From Mageeibacillus sp. UBA5747 (GTDB lineage Bacteria > Bacillota > Clostridia > Saccharofermentanales > UBA5734): DNA of 8,785 nt. Below, in pieces: positions 1-6,756 of this stretch (position 1 is its first letter; each line of letters opens with the position of its first letter). The translations under genes and the position numbers were made by a program. The stretch is from the NCBI GenBank assembly GCA_002419145.1, contig DIFN01000022.1, forward strand, positions 33,437-42,221, in the 5' to 3' direction. A model generated the notes under the pieces. It searched no databases and was not told where the DNA came from. It saw only the letters and a list, made by a program, of their open reading frames with translations.

Positions 1-63
1 TATTCCCGCACGAGGGTCATTTGACACCCGATTCACTCTGACTTTCACTGCCCCGCGTTGCCC

Positions 64-93
64 TTGCCGCTCGGGCAAATCGCCTGCTATACT
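64..93 (+). promoter_or_regulatory. Probable sigma-70 type promoter of prfC
   Basis: A -10 hexamer TATACT (88-93, 5 of 6 to consensus) is preceded by TTGCCG (64-69, 4 of 6 to the -35 consensus) with an 18-bp spacer. It ends 29 bases before the prfC start codon, a normal leader length. The spacer contains the right half of a small inverted repeat (GGGCAA, 73-78). A perfect TTGACA lies further upstream (21-26) but has no good -10 at the right distance. This is pattern matching by eye only. Confidence 0.5.
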
Positions 94-108
94 ATTGACG
101 TTTAAAAC

Positions 109-114
109 AGGAGG
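109..114 (+). promoter_or_regulatory. Ribosome binding site of prfC
   Basis: A perfect AGGAGG lies 8 bases before the ATG at 123. It fixes the start of prfC and suggests strong initiation. Confidence 0.85.
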
Positions 115-122
115 AATCTGCC

Positions 123-1733
123 ATGCAAGAAACTTTGGCCTCTGAAGTGGCCCGTCGGCGCACGTTTGCCATCATTTCCCACCCTGATGCCGGCAAAACG
201 ACCATGACTGAGAAATTGCTGCTCTATGGCGGCGCGATCCACATGGCAGGCACAGTCAAAGCGAGGAAGGCTTCCCGGCACGCGACATCGGACTGGATGG
301 AAATCGAAAAACAACGCGGTATTTCAGTCACGTCATCGGTCATGCAGTTTAAATACAATGGCTTTTGTATAAATATCCTCGATACCCCGGGTCACCAGGA
401 CTTTTCAGAGGACACCTACCGGACGCTGGTTGCAGCAGATGCCGCCGTCATGCTGATTGACGGTGCCAAAGGGGTCGAAGCTCAGACGATTAAACTGTTC
501 ACGGTTTGCCGTCAGCGCGGAATTCCGATTTTCACGTTCATCAATAAAATGGACAGGGCGGCCAAGAATCCGTTCGATCTGATGGATGAGCTGGAAAAGG
601 TTCTCGGTATCTTTTCTGTCCCGGTCAATTGGCCGATCGGAACCGACGGTGATTTCAAAGGCGTGTACAACCGCAAGTTCAACCGAGTCGAATTGTACGA
701 CGGCAGCAAGGGCGACCATGGGGCCAGCATGGTCAAAGTCTCCGTCACCAGCGTCGATGACCCCGATCTGGGTGATGTGATCGGTGCAGATTATCAGGCT
801 CGCCTGATGAGCGATATCGAACTTTTGGATATCGCTGGTGATGAGCTCGATCTTGACCGGGTGCTCAAGGGCGAACTGACTCCGGTGTTTTTTGGCAGTG
901 CGATCACCAATTTCGGTGTCGAATCGTTCCTCAATGAATTTCTGGCCATGGCCCCGTCGCCAGGCGCGCGCAAGACGACCGAAGGTTTTGTCAAGCCAGT
1001 CGAAGATTTCTTCAGTGGTTTTGTCTTCAAGATTCAGGCTAATATGAACCCGGATCACCGCGACCGCATGGCGTTCATTCGGATTTGTTCCGGCAAATTT
1101 GAAAAAGGGTTGGAAGTGCGCCATGTCCGCCAGGGTAGGAACATCCGCCTGACCCAGCCGCAGCAGTTGATGGCCCAGGAGCGAAGCCAGGTCGATGAAG
1201 CCTTTGCTGGCGACATCATTGGCGTCTTCGATCCAGGTATTTTCCGGATCGGCGATACCCTCGTCTCCGGCAACCGTACGTTCCGGTTCGAAGATATTCC
1301 GGTTTTCCCGCCGGAACATTTTGCCCGCGTTGCCCCTTCTGATTCGATGAAGCGCAAGCAGTTCCTCAAGGGGATTGAACAGCTGGCCGAAGAAGGCGCG
1401 ATCCAAGTCTACAAGCAGCCGGACATCGGTACGGAAACCTATATTATCGGAGTGGTTGGCGTGCTCCAGTTCGAAGTTCTAGAGTACCGCCTCAACGCCG
1501 AATATGGCGTCACCATCCGCCAGAATGGCCTCAACTACCGCCACGCCCGCTGGATTTTACCGGACGAGACAGGCAAAATCCCAGATCCGAAAAAACTTTC
1601 CATTACGAGCACCACCATGATTGTCCTCGACAAAGACGAAAACCCCGTACTCCTGTTCGAATCCGACTGGGCCATTGACTGGGCACTCGACCGCAATCCA
1701 GGCCTTAAGCTCGCCAGCATCCACGGAACTTGA
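123..1733 (+). CDS. prfC: Peptide chain release factor 3 (RF3), GTPase
   Basis: RF3 is a cytoplasmic translational GTPase that removes RF1/RF2 from the ribosome after peptide release. The 536-residue product is close to the usual family length. Visible G motifs are the P-loop SHPDAGKTT (19-27), the switch I region RGISVTSS (65-72), DTPGH (87-91), NKMD (141-144) and GSA (258-260). The RGISVTSSVMQF sequence and the insert with KARKASRHATSDWM (46-59) are typical of RF3 rather than EF-G. An OB-like domain II and the RF3 C-terminal domain follow, and the protein ends in SIHGT. The ATG has an AGGAGG 8 bases upstream. The gene stands alone on the + strand, convergent with thrC and closed by a strong terminator. 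Nothing is truncated or missing. Family assignment is near certain. Confidence 0.96.
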   Translation: MQETLASEVARRRTFAIISHPDAGKTTMTEKLLLYGGAIHMAGTVKARKASRHATSDWMEIEKQRGISVTSSVMQFKYNGFCINILDTPGHQDFSEDTYRTLVAADAAVMLIDGAKGVEAQTIKLFTVCRQRGIPIFTFINKMDRAAKNPFDLMDELEKVLGIFSVPVNWPIGTDGDFKGVYNRKFNRVELYDGSKGDHGASMVKVSVTSVDDPDLGDVIGADYQARLMSDIELLDIAGDELDLDRVLKGELTPVFFGSAITNFGVESFLNEFLAMAPSPGARKTTEGFVKPVEDFFSGFVFKIQANMNPDHRDRMAFIRICSGKFEKGLEVRHVRQGRNIRLTQPQQLMAQERSQVDEAFAGDIIGVFDPGIFRIGDTLVSGNRTFRFEDIPVFPPEHFARVAPSDSMKRKQFLKGIEQLAEEGAIQVYKQPDIGTETYIIGVVGVLQFEVLEYRLNAEYGVTIRQNGLNYRHARWILPDETGKIPDPKKLSITSTTMIVLDKDENPVLLFESDWAIDWALDRNPGLKLASIHGT

Positions 1734-1776
1734 ATTTTTGCCGAAAAATGGACGGCGTCCCAATTTGGGCACACCT

Positions 1777-1822
1777 GCCAAAAGCCCCGGAGACCAGCGG
1801 TTTCCGGGGCTTTTGGCTTTTT
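1777..1822 (+). terminator. Intrinsic terminator of prfC
   Basis: A perfect 15-bp inverted repeat (1777-1791 with 1803-1817, arm GCCAAAAGCCCCGGA) is separated by 11 bases, part of which can extend the stem. It is followed directly by TTTTT (1818-1822). It lies 43 bases after the prfC stop. On the minus strand the same hairpin is followed by AGGTGTGCCC, with no U tract, so it should serve prfC mainly and thrC poorly. No separate canonical terminator for thrC is visible in 1734-1864. Confidence 0.92.
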
Positions 1823-1864
1823 CGCGTCTTTGATTTTTATGTGTTGAGCAGGTTCTTCGCTGGT

Positions 1865-3391
1865 TTATTTGGGTATGGGTAAAGGTCGTTCGCTGAGTAT
1901 GTCCAGGACGGCTTGTTTCATCTGGTCGCGTCCGATGGTCCTGGTATGCAGGACGTCGCGCAGGGCGAGGTCTTTGAGAGAGGCCGGGATCTCCAGCCCG
2001 CTTTCATCGGACAGTTCTTTGAGCAGCACTTCTTCACTGCGGCCGCGGCTGTAGCCGTTGCCAAACAAAGCATCGCTGACGGCACTGCCAAATTTGAAGG
2101 GGCTGGCTGTGGAGACAAAAATCACGCAGGAACTGTCGCCGGAGCGCTGGGCGTAGCGGCCATAGACATTGAAACCAACCGCAGTATGTGTGTCGATCAG
2201 GTGGTCGGTGCGGTCGTAGACTGCGCGGATTGTTTTGGCCGTGCCAAAATCATCAGTAAAGCCGCCGACAAAGACTTCCTGCAGGGCGCGCAATGTGGCC
2301 GGGTCGACGGTGTAAGCACCTTCCTTCTGCAGCTTGTCCATCCAGTCGCGGATGTTCTCGGCTTTGCGACCGGTCAGTTCGAACAACAATCGTTCGAGGT
2401 TGCTGGAGATCAGGATGTCCATCGACGGTGTGTTGGTCTTGAAAAATTCCCGGCGCCGGTCGTAAGTCCCGCTGCGGATAAAATCAGACAGGACTTTATT
2501 TTTGTTGGAGGCACAGATCAGCTTGTTGACCGGCAAGCCCATGGCCCGGGCGTACCAGGCAGCCAGGATGTTGCCGAAATTCCCGGTCGGGACAACGATG
2601 TTGATCTTGGTACCGGGTTCGACTTTTTCCCGGGCCAGCAGGTCGGCATAGGCTGAGAAATAGTAGACAATCTGGGGTGCCAATCGGCCCCAGTTGATGG
2701 AATTGGCGGACGAAAGCAGGACACCTTGGGCTTTCAGGTCTTCGGCCAAGGTTTTGTCATTGAAGATGTTCTTGACGCCGGTCTGAGCATCGTCGAAGCT
2801 GCCTTCAACTGCCAGGACGTGGCAATTGGCACCCTCTGTGGTGACCATCTGGAGGCGTTGGATTTCACTGACGCCCTTGGAAGGATAGAACACGATGACT
2901 TCGGTGCCTTCGACATTGGCAAATCCTTCCAGGGCTGCCTTGCCGGTGTCGCCGGATGTGGCTGTGAGGATGCAGACCCGGGAGGTCTCACCGGTCTTGC
3001 GGATAGCCGCCGTCATCAGATGGGGTAACAGTTGCAAGGCCATATCCTTGAAAGCTGCCGTCGGGCCATGCCAGAGCTCGAGCATGAATTCCTTGTCGTT
3101 ATACTTGTTGAGCTGGACCAGCGGAGCCGGATCCGGGCCAAATTTTTCTTCGGCATAGGCAGCGCTGGCATAGTCACGCAATTCTTCCCGGGTGAAGTCA
3201 GTCAAAAACAGGGCCAGGATCTCAACGGCTCGCTCAACATAGGATTTCCCAGCCAAGGTCAGGATCTGGTCCAGGCTGACAGCCGGAATGGACTCCGGAA
3301 TGAACAGGCCTCCATCCGGGGCGATGCCTAGTTTGATCGCCATGGCTGATGGATAACGGATGTCACCACCGCGCGTGCTGATGTAGTTCAT
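1865..3391 (-). CDS. thrC: Threonine synthase (PLP-dependent)
   Basis: ThrC converts O-phospho-L-homoserine to L-threonine and phosphate, the last step of threonine biosynthesis in the cytoplasm. The 508-residue protein matches the long form of the family, beginning with the typical N-terminal stretch MNYISTRGG followed by APDGGLFIP. The PLP-binding lysine is K115 in HGPTAAFKDMALQ. The substrate loop TATSGDTGKAAL lies near 143-154 and the cofactor phosphate-binding loop PTGNFGN at 268-274. The start ATG has a perfect AGGAGG 8 bases upstream. It is the last gene of the minus-strand operon, 19 bases after the TPR membrane protein. No other threonine-pathway gene is in the window and no leader peptide or T-box is visible, which is expected for an internal operon gene. 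The assignment is firm. Confidence 0.96.
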   Translation of the reverse strand: MNYISTRGGDIRYPSAMAIKLGIAPDGGLFIPESIPAVSLDQILTLAGKSYVERAVEILALFLTDFTREELRDYASAAYAEEKFGPDPAPLVQLNKYNDKEFMLELWHGPTAAFKDMALQLLPHLMTAAIRKTGETSRVCILTATSGDTGKAALEGFANVEGTEVIVFYPSKGVSEIQRLQMVTTEGANCHVLAVEGSFDDAQTGVKNIFNDKTLAEDLKAQGVLLSSANSINWGRLAPQIVYYFSAYADLLAREKVEPGTKINIVVPTGNFGNILAAWYARAMGLPVNKLICASNKNKVLSDFIRSGTYDRRREFFKTNTPSMDILISSNLERLLFELTGRKAENIRDWMDKLQKEGAYTVDPATLRALQEVFVGGFTDDFGTAKTIRAVYDRTDHLIDTHTAVGFNVYGRYAQRSGDSSCVIFVSTASPFKFGSAVSDALFGNGYSRGRSEEVLLKELSDESGLEIPASLKDLALRDVLHTRTIGRDQMKQAVLDILSERPLPIPK

Positions 3392-3399
3392 GGTACGTT

Positions 3400-3405
3400 C
3401 CTCCT
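3400..3405 (-). promoter_or_regulatory. Ribosome binding site of thrC
   Basis: AGGAGG on the minus strand, 8 bases before the thrC ATG, sits inside the 19-base gap after the upstream gene. It gives thrC its own strong initiation site even though no promoter fits in this gap. Confidence 0.85.
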
Positions 3406-3410
3406 GTGGT

Positions 3411-4856
3411 TCAGGCGACTGTTGGTGTGGTATCAGTCACTGGGGGCTGCCCCGTCGTGGTGGGACTTGCGCTGGCTGTCGTTTCCACCGGTGTGGGAAA
3501 ACCCATTTCCGACAGACGGATTTGGGCAAATCCGGCGATTTCGCGGCCAGGGAAATTCTCAAGCACGAGTTCGTAATAAGGGCGGGCCTGGTCAAACTGA
3601 CCCAAAGCCTGGTAATTGCGGCCACAATAGTAGGCGACTCCGCCGCCGTAGTAGAGCGGCTGCAGGGCGTAGGCTCTCAGATAATAATCCAGAGATGTCT
3701 GATAGTCCTTACTCTCATAGGCACCTTTCCCCGCGACACGTAGAGCTTCTGCTGCCTGGATCCGGTACTGGTCGAGGGATTCGAGGATGCTGCTTTGAAG
3801 CGCCTCGACAGTCATGGGTACAGCTGGAGAGTGCAGGGCAGGGTCGAGGCCGGCACTGGCCTGGCTCATTTTCAAAAGATTTTCAGCAGCTGCAACCGGA
3901 TCGGTCTGGCCGAGGATCAAGGCTGCTTGGTATTCACTGTAGACTTGGGTTAGCAGATCAGTCAAGCTGCTTGAACCTGAGACCTGGGAGGTCTCGCCCG
4001 GTGTCGTTTCTGAAGAAGCCGATGCTGGTTCCGTGTCGCTGGCCCCAATGGTCTCTGTAGCAGCCAGACGATGCTCTGTTGTAACCACGGATTCGCTAAC
4101 CGGCGGTGCCACAAACTGAGCGTAATCCTCCAGCAAATCAGCGGCTTGGGGATCTACAGCCGAAAGTGCTTCCAGGCGGTCCAGTAAATAGGACAGCCGT
4201 TCATTTGTATCTGGAGTAACAACCGCTGTCCGGCTCAGGATCAGCTGGTAGATGAATAAGCCCAGGGCCGAAACCAGAATGACACCCAGGGAAATTCCAG
4301 AGACAAGGACGACCCGGCGCAAACGTTGGCCGGGCGTGGCTTCATCGGCGACAAAAGTACCCTCCGGCTGGCTGCGATCGCCATGGCGTACGACTTCGAG
4401 CACTTCCTTGCGGCTGGCCATCTTGGCCTTGCCCGCTTTGCGGGTCTTTTCCAGGATCGAGGCTCCACTGGGCGGACGGCCCAGCAGATTGACATGGGCG
4501 GGGGTCAAAGTTTCTTGTTCGCTCTGAATCGCGGCGGCTAGAGCATCGGCCAGCTTGACATCGTCGGGTCTAAGTCCGGCCATTCGGGAGCGATTGACCA
4601 GCTCGGTGGCGGCTTCGAACCGTCTAAGCTCAAATAGACAGGTGGCATAGAGCAGCCCGGCAGGGCCAAACAACGGATATTGGATAACCAGTTTACGCAA
4701 GGCGATCTGGGCAATGTCCGCACTGTCGGCGCGCAAATTAGCCAGCGCACGATTGTAGCTCGCTATTGCGGCTTCCATTTCACGTGGCGGGGCAAAGATC
4801 TCAGCTTCCTCCAATGTGAGGGGCGACAGTTTCTTTAGATGGTCCTGCCAGCTCAA
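3411..4856 (-). CDS. Single-pass membrane protein with TPR-like repeats
   Basis: I do not recognise a named family. The 481-residue product has an N-terminal region (about 15-115) of alpha-helical, TPR-like character (for example GLLYATCLFELRRFEAATEL). A basic stretch follows (about 138-181), then a clear transmembrane helix at about 182-207 (VVLVSGISLGVILVSALGLF and on). After that come a Ser/Thr-rich linker (about 255-300), a second TPR-like helical region (about 365-447, including YESKDYQTSLDYYLRAYALQP motifs) and a Thr/Pro-rich C-terminus. By the positive-inside rule the N-terminus should be cytoplasmic and the second repeat region outside. The start codon is TTG at 4856-4854, overlapping the folC stop as TTGA, with GGAGG 10 bases upstream inside folC. 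It is probably a scaffold or protein-interaction component of the cell envelope; no enzymatic motif is visible. Topology is predicted by eye. Confidence 0.75.
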   Translation of the reverse strand: MSWQDHLKKLSPLTLEEAEIFAPPREMEAAIASYNRALANLRADSADIAQIALRKLVIQYPLFGPAGLLYATCLFELRRFEAATELVNRSRMAGLRPDDVKLADALAAAIQSEQETLTPAHVNLLGRPPSGASILEKTRKAGKAKMASRKEVLEVVRHGDRSQPEGTFVADEATPGQRLRRVVLVSGISLGVILVSALGLFIYQLILSRTAVVTPDTNERLSYLLDRLEALSAVDPQAADLLEDYAQFVAPPVSESVVTTEHRLAATETIGASDTEPASASSETTPGETSQVSGSSSLTDLLTQVYSEYQAALILGQTDPVAAAENLLKMSQASAGLDPALHSPAVPMTVEALQSSILESLDQYRIQAAEALRVAGKGAYESKDYQTSLDYYLRAYALQPLYYGGGVAYYCGRNYQALGQFDQARPYYELVLENFPGREIAGFAQIRLSEMGFPTPVETTASASPTTTGQPPVTDTTPTVA

Positions 4857-6259
4857 CTAAGCGGATCCTCCCGGTCTAAACTCAGATGCTGCCTGATCCT
4901 GCTGCGAAAATGGCCCACCAGATACAGGGAGCCAAATGCACAGACGGTCGCCTGTTCTTCTGCGGCCAAAACCAGAGCCTGCGAAAGGCCCTGCAGAGGA
5001 TCGGCATAAGAATGGATCATATCCGAAATATTATAACCGTAATCGCTGCGGTTTTTCAATTCCAAGATGGTTTCAGCCAGACGATCGGCTGGCAAAGCTC
5101 TAGAGTTGTCCGGTGTCACACAAAAGACCGCACAAACTGTGAAGGCACGGCCACGCCACAACGCATCCAGCATGGCGGGATAGTCCTTGTCCGCCAGAAG
5201 ACCAACGACAAAAACAACCGGCTGGCCAGGCACAAGCTGGTCCAGGGCATCGCCAAGTGCCTTTGTGCCTTGAGGATTGTGGGCACCATCAACCAAAACG
5301 AGCGGCCGGCCGGGAAAAACTTCGAGTCGGGCCGGCCAACGCGCCAGCGCGATCCCGGCACAGATGGCTTCTGGAGGAACGAGATCCAGGAGCGCTTCAA
5401 TGGCCAGAGCTGCATTTAACGGTTGGAACAATCCCAGCAGGCGTGTCTTGCAGGTTTTCCCCTTGTAAGAAAACGTTTGTCCTGAGAGCTGGTAGTCGAT
5501 GTGTTCGATCTGTGCCGGATGAAGCACGGTCAAAGGCGCAGCCAGCTCGCGGCAGCGATCCGTAAAGACCTGGCGCGCTGCTGCGGCCTCGGCGGCATGG
5601 TCAGGGTTGGCAGCGACCGGATCGTAGAGGAACACGGGGCAGCCAGGTTTGATGATGCCAGCTTTTTCCGCCGCAATAGCCGGCAGCGTATCACCGAGAC
5701 GGTCCATGTGATCGTATCCGATCGCCGTCAGGATCACGCGCTCAGGTTTGGTAATCACATTGGTGGAATCAAGCCGCCCTCCCAGTCCGGTTTCCAGGAC
5801 GACCCAGTCACAGGACTGCTGCTGGAAATAGATAAAAGCCGCTGCCGTGATCAGTTCGAACTCAGTCGGGTGTTCTACACCATTTTTCAGCATGGTTTCG
5901 ACAGCCAGACGGATCCGGGTCATGATGCGGGCAAAGTCATCCGGTCCGATTTCACCGGATGCCTCATTGACTGCCAGCTGGTCCAGCCCGTCTAAACCGG
6001 CAATGATCCTGATCCGCTCTGTGAATCGTTCAATGTATGGCGATGTGTAGAGGCCGACTTTGGCCCCGCTGGCGGCCAGGATCGACGCACAATAGCTGGA
6101 CGTGGAGCCTTTGCCATTGGTGCCGGCGACATGGATGACCCGAAGGCCTGCTTCCGGATGGCCAAGCAGGTCTAAAAGAGCTTGCATCCGCTCAAGTCCG
6201 AGCCGGATTCCAAAGGTCCGGGCTGCCTTGATGTAGGATCTGGATTCGGCATAGTCCAT
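4853..6259 (-). CDS. folC: Bifunctional folylpolyglutamate/dihydrofolate synthase
   Basis: FolC is a cytoplasmic Mur-ligase-family enzyme. It adds glutamates to folates and, in the bifunctional form, joins dihydropteroate and glutamate to make dihydrofolate. The 468-residue protein is of usual to slightly long length. It shows the P-loop HVAGTNGKGSTSSY (43-56), TSPYIERFTERIRI (72-85), ETGLGGRLDSTNV (156-168), DHMDRLGDTL (183-192), EKAGIIKPG with K199 as the likely modified lysine, and the C-terminal DGAHNPQG (324-331). All key motifs are intact. Whether it has both activities cannot be read from the sequence. The ATG lies 2 bases after the GtrA-gene stop, with only a weak AGGA 9 bases upstream, so its translation is probably coupled. 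Its stop overlaps the next gene's TTG start. Confidence 0.95.
   Translation of the reverse strand: MDYAESRSYIKAARTFGIRLGLERMQALLDLLGHPEAGLRVIHVAGTNGKGSTSSYCASILAASGAKVGLYTSPYIERFTERIRIIAGLDGLDQLAVNEASGEIGPDDFARIMTRIRLAVETMLKNGVEHPTEFELITAAAFIYFQQQSCDWVVLETGLGGRLDSTNVITKPERVILTAIGYDHMDRLGDTLPAIAAEKAGIIKPGCPVFLYDPVAANPDHAAEAAAARQVFTDRCRELAAPLTVLHPAQIEHIDYQLSGQTFSYKGKTCKTRLLGLFQPLNAALAIEALLDLVPPEAICAGIALARWPARLEVFPGRPLVLVDGAHNPQGTKALGDALDQLVPGQPVVFVVGLLADKDYPAMLDALWRGRAFTVCAVFCVTPDNSRALPADRLAETILELKNRSDYGYNISDMIHSYADPLQGLSQALVLAAEEQATVCAFGSLYLVGHFRSRIRQHLSLDREDPLS
4867..4871 (-). promoter_or_regulatory. Ribosome binding site deciding a TTG start
   Basis: GGAGG on the minus strand lies within the last codons of folC, 10 bases before the TTG at 4856. 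Together with the TTGA stop/start overlap it supports the non-ATG start of the TPR membrane protein by coupled translation. Confidence 0.7.
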
Positions 6260-6261
6260 GA

Positions 6262-6753
6262 TCAGGTGTCCTGTCCGGAGTGTTGTCCGGAGTGTTGTCC
6301 GGAGTCGGCCTGGTTTCGGGACTGATGTCGGAAAATGAAGAGTTTGCTCATCACGTAATTGCCCGCCACAACCAGGAACTGGGTGAGGACTTTGCTCACT
6401 GACAAGGATAGGCTGCCGATTGGGATTTCCAGCCGGATGCCCATCACGTTGAATAGCAAGTACATCGCTCCGTATTCAAACAGGAGCGAAATCAGGATGC
6501 GTGAGCCGACAAAGCGGCGGAACTCCAGCCACACCGGGCCTTTGGACCGGAAGACGAACCAACGGTTGGTGAAAAAAGCAAACAGCAAAGAAGCCAAAAT
6601 CGCCGGTGCATTGGTCAAATACCAGCGTTCAGGGCCAAATACCTGGCTTAGAAGCATGAACACCAGCAGATTGACCAGGGTTGCCAGGACGCCTGCGATC
6701 AGGTAGGTGATGATTTCACGTTGCCAGAAGAGTCGGAACAGTCGTTTGATCAC
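6262..6753 (-). CDS. GtrA-family membrane protein
   Basis: GtrA-like proteins are small four-helix membrane proteins thought to help move polyprenyl-phosphate-linked sugars across the membrane for cell-surface polysaccharide or wall-polymer glycosylation. The 163-residue product has four hydrophobic segments (about 13-37, 46-66, 82-104 and 116-137) and the family hallmarks FFTNRWFVFR (60-69) and GNYVMSKLFIFR (131-142). The C-terminal tail (about 143-163) is hydrophilic and carries a tandem SGQH/SGQH/SGQD repeat, which is not part of the core fold. The start is GTG at 6753, 3 bases after the cohesin-gene stop, with a GGGTGGA element (6761-6767) 7 bases upstream; there is no better in-frame ATG until about residue 33. 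No glycosyltransferase partner is visible in the window. Substrate and direction are unknown. Confidence 0.88.
   Translation of the reverse strand: MIKRLFRLFWQREIITYLIAGVLATLVNLLVFMLLSQVFGPERWYLTNAPAILASLLFAFFTNRWFVFRSKGPVWLEFRRFVGSRILISLLFEYGAMYLLFNVMGIRLEIPIGSLSLSVSKVLTQFLVVAGNYVMSKLFIFRHQSRNQADSGQHSGQHSGQDT
6273..6305 (-). repeat. 12-bp tandem repeat in the GtrA-gene 3' end
   Basis: On the + strand the unit GTCCGGAGTGTT occurs at 6273-6284 and 6285-6296, followed by a partial copy GTCCGGAGT at 6297-6305. The length is a multiple of three, so each unit encodes four residues (SGQH) in the C-terminal tail of the GtrA-family protein. Gain or loss of units would keep the reading frame. Confidence 0.9.
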
Positions 6754-6756
6754 CGC

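Noticed and set aside
21..49. Perfect TTGACA as -35 of the prfC promoter
   Set aside because: The sequence 17 bases downstream (TTCACT) matches the -10 consensus poorly, while TATACT at 88-93 is much better placed for prfC.
405..1406. Long minus-strand open frame (333 codons) opposite prfC
   Set aside because: It lies entirely antisense to a well-conserved RF3 gene, its translation resembles no protein family I know, and it has no supporting ribosome binding site. It is a product of codon bias in prfC.
1777..1817. The prfC terminator hairpin as a full bidirectional terminator for thrC
   Set aside because: In the minus-strand direction the stem is followed by AGGTGTGCCC, with no U tract. It may slow polymerase but is not a canonical terminator for thrC.
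1913..2656. Plus-strand open frame (247 codons) opposite thrC
   Set aside because: It is wholly inside the firmly identified thrC on the other strand, and its translation shows no domain pattern.
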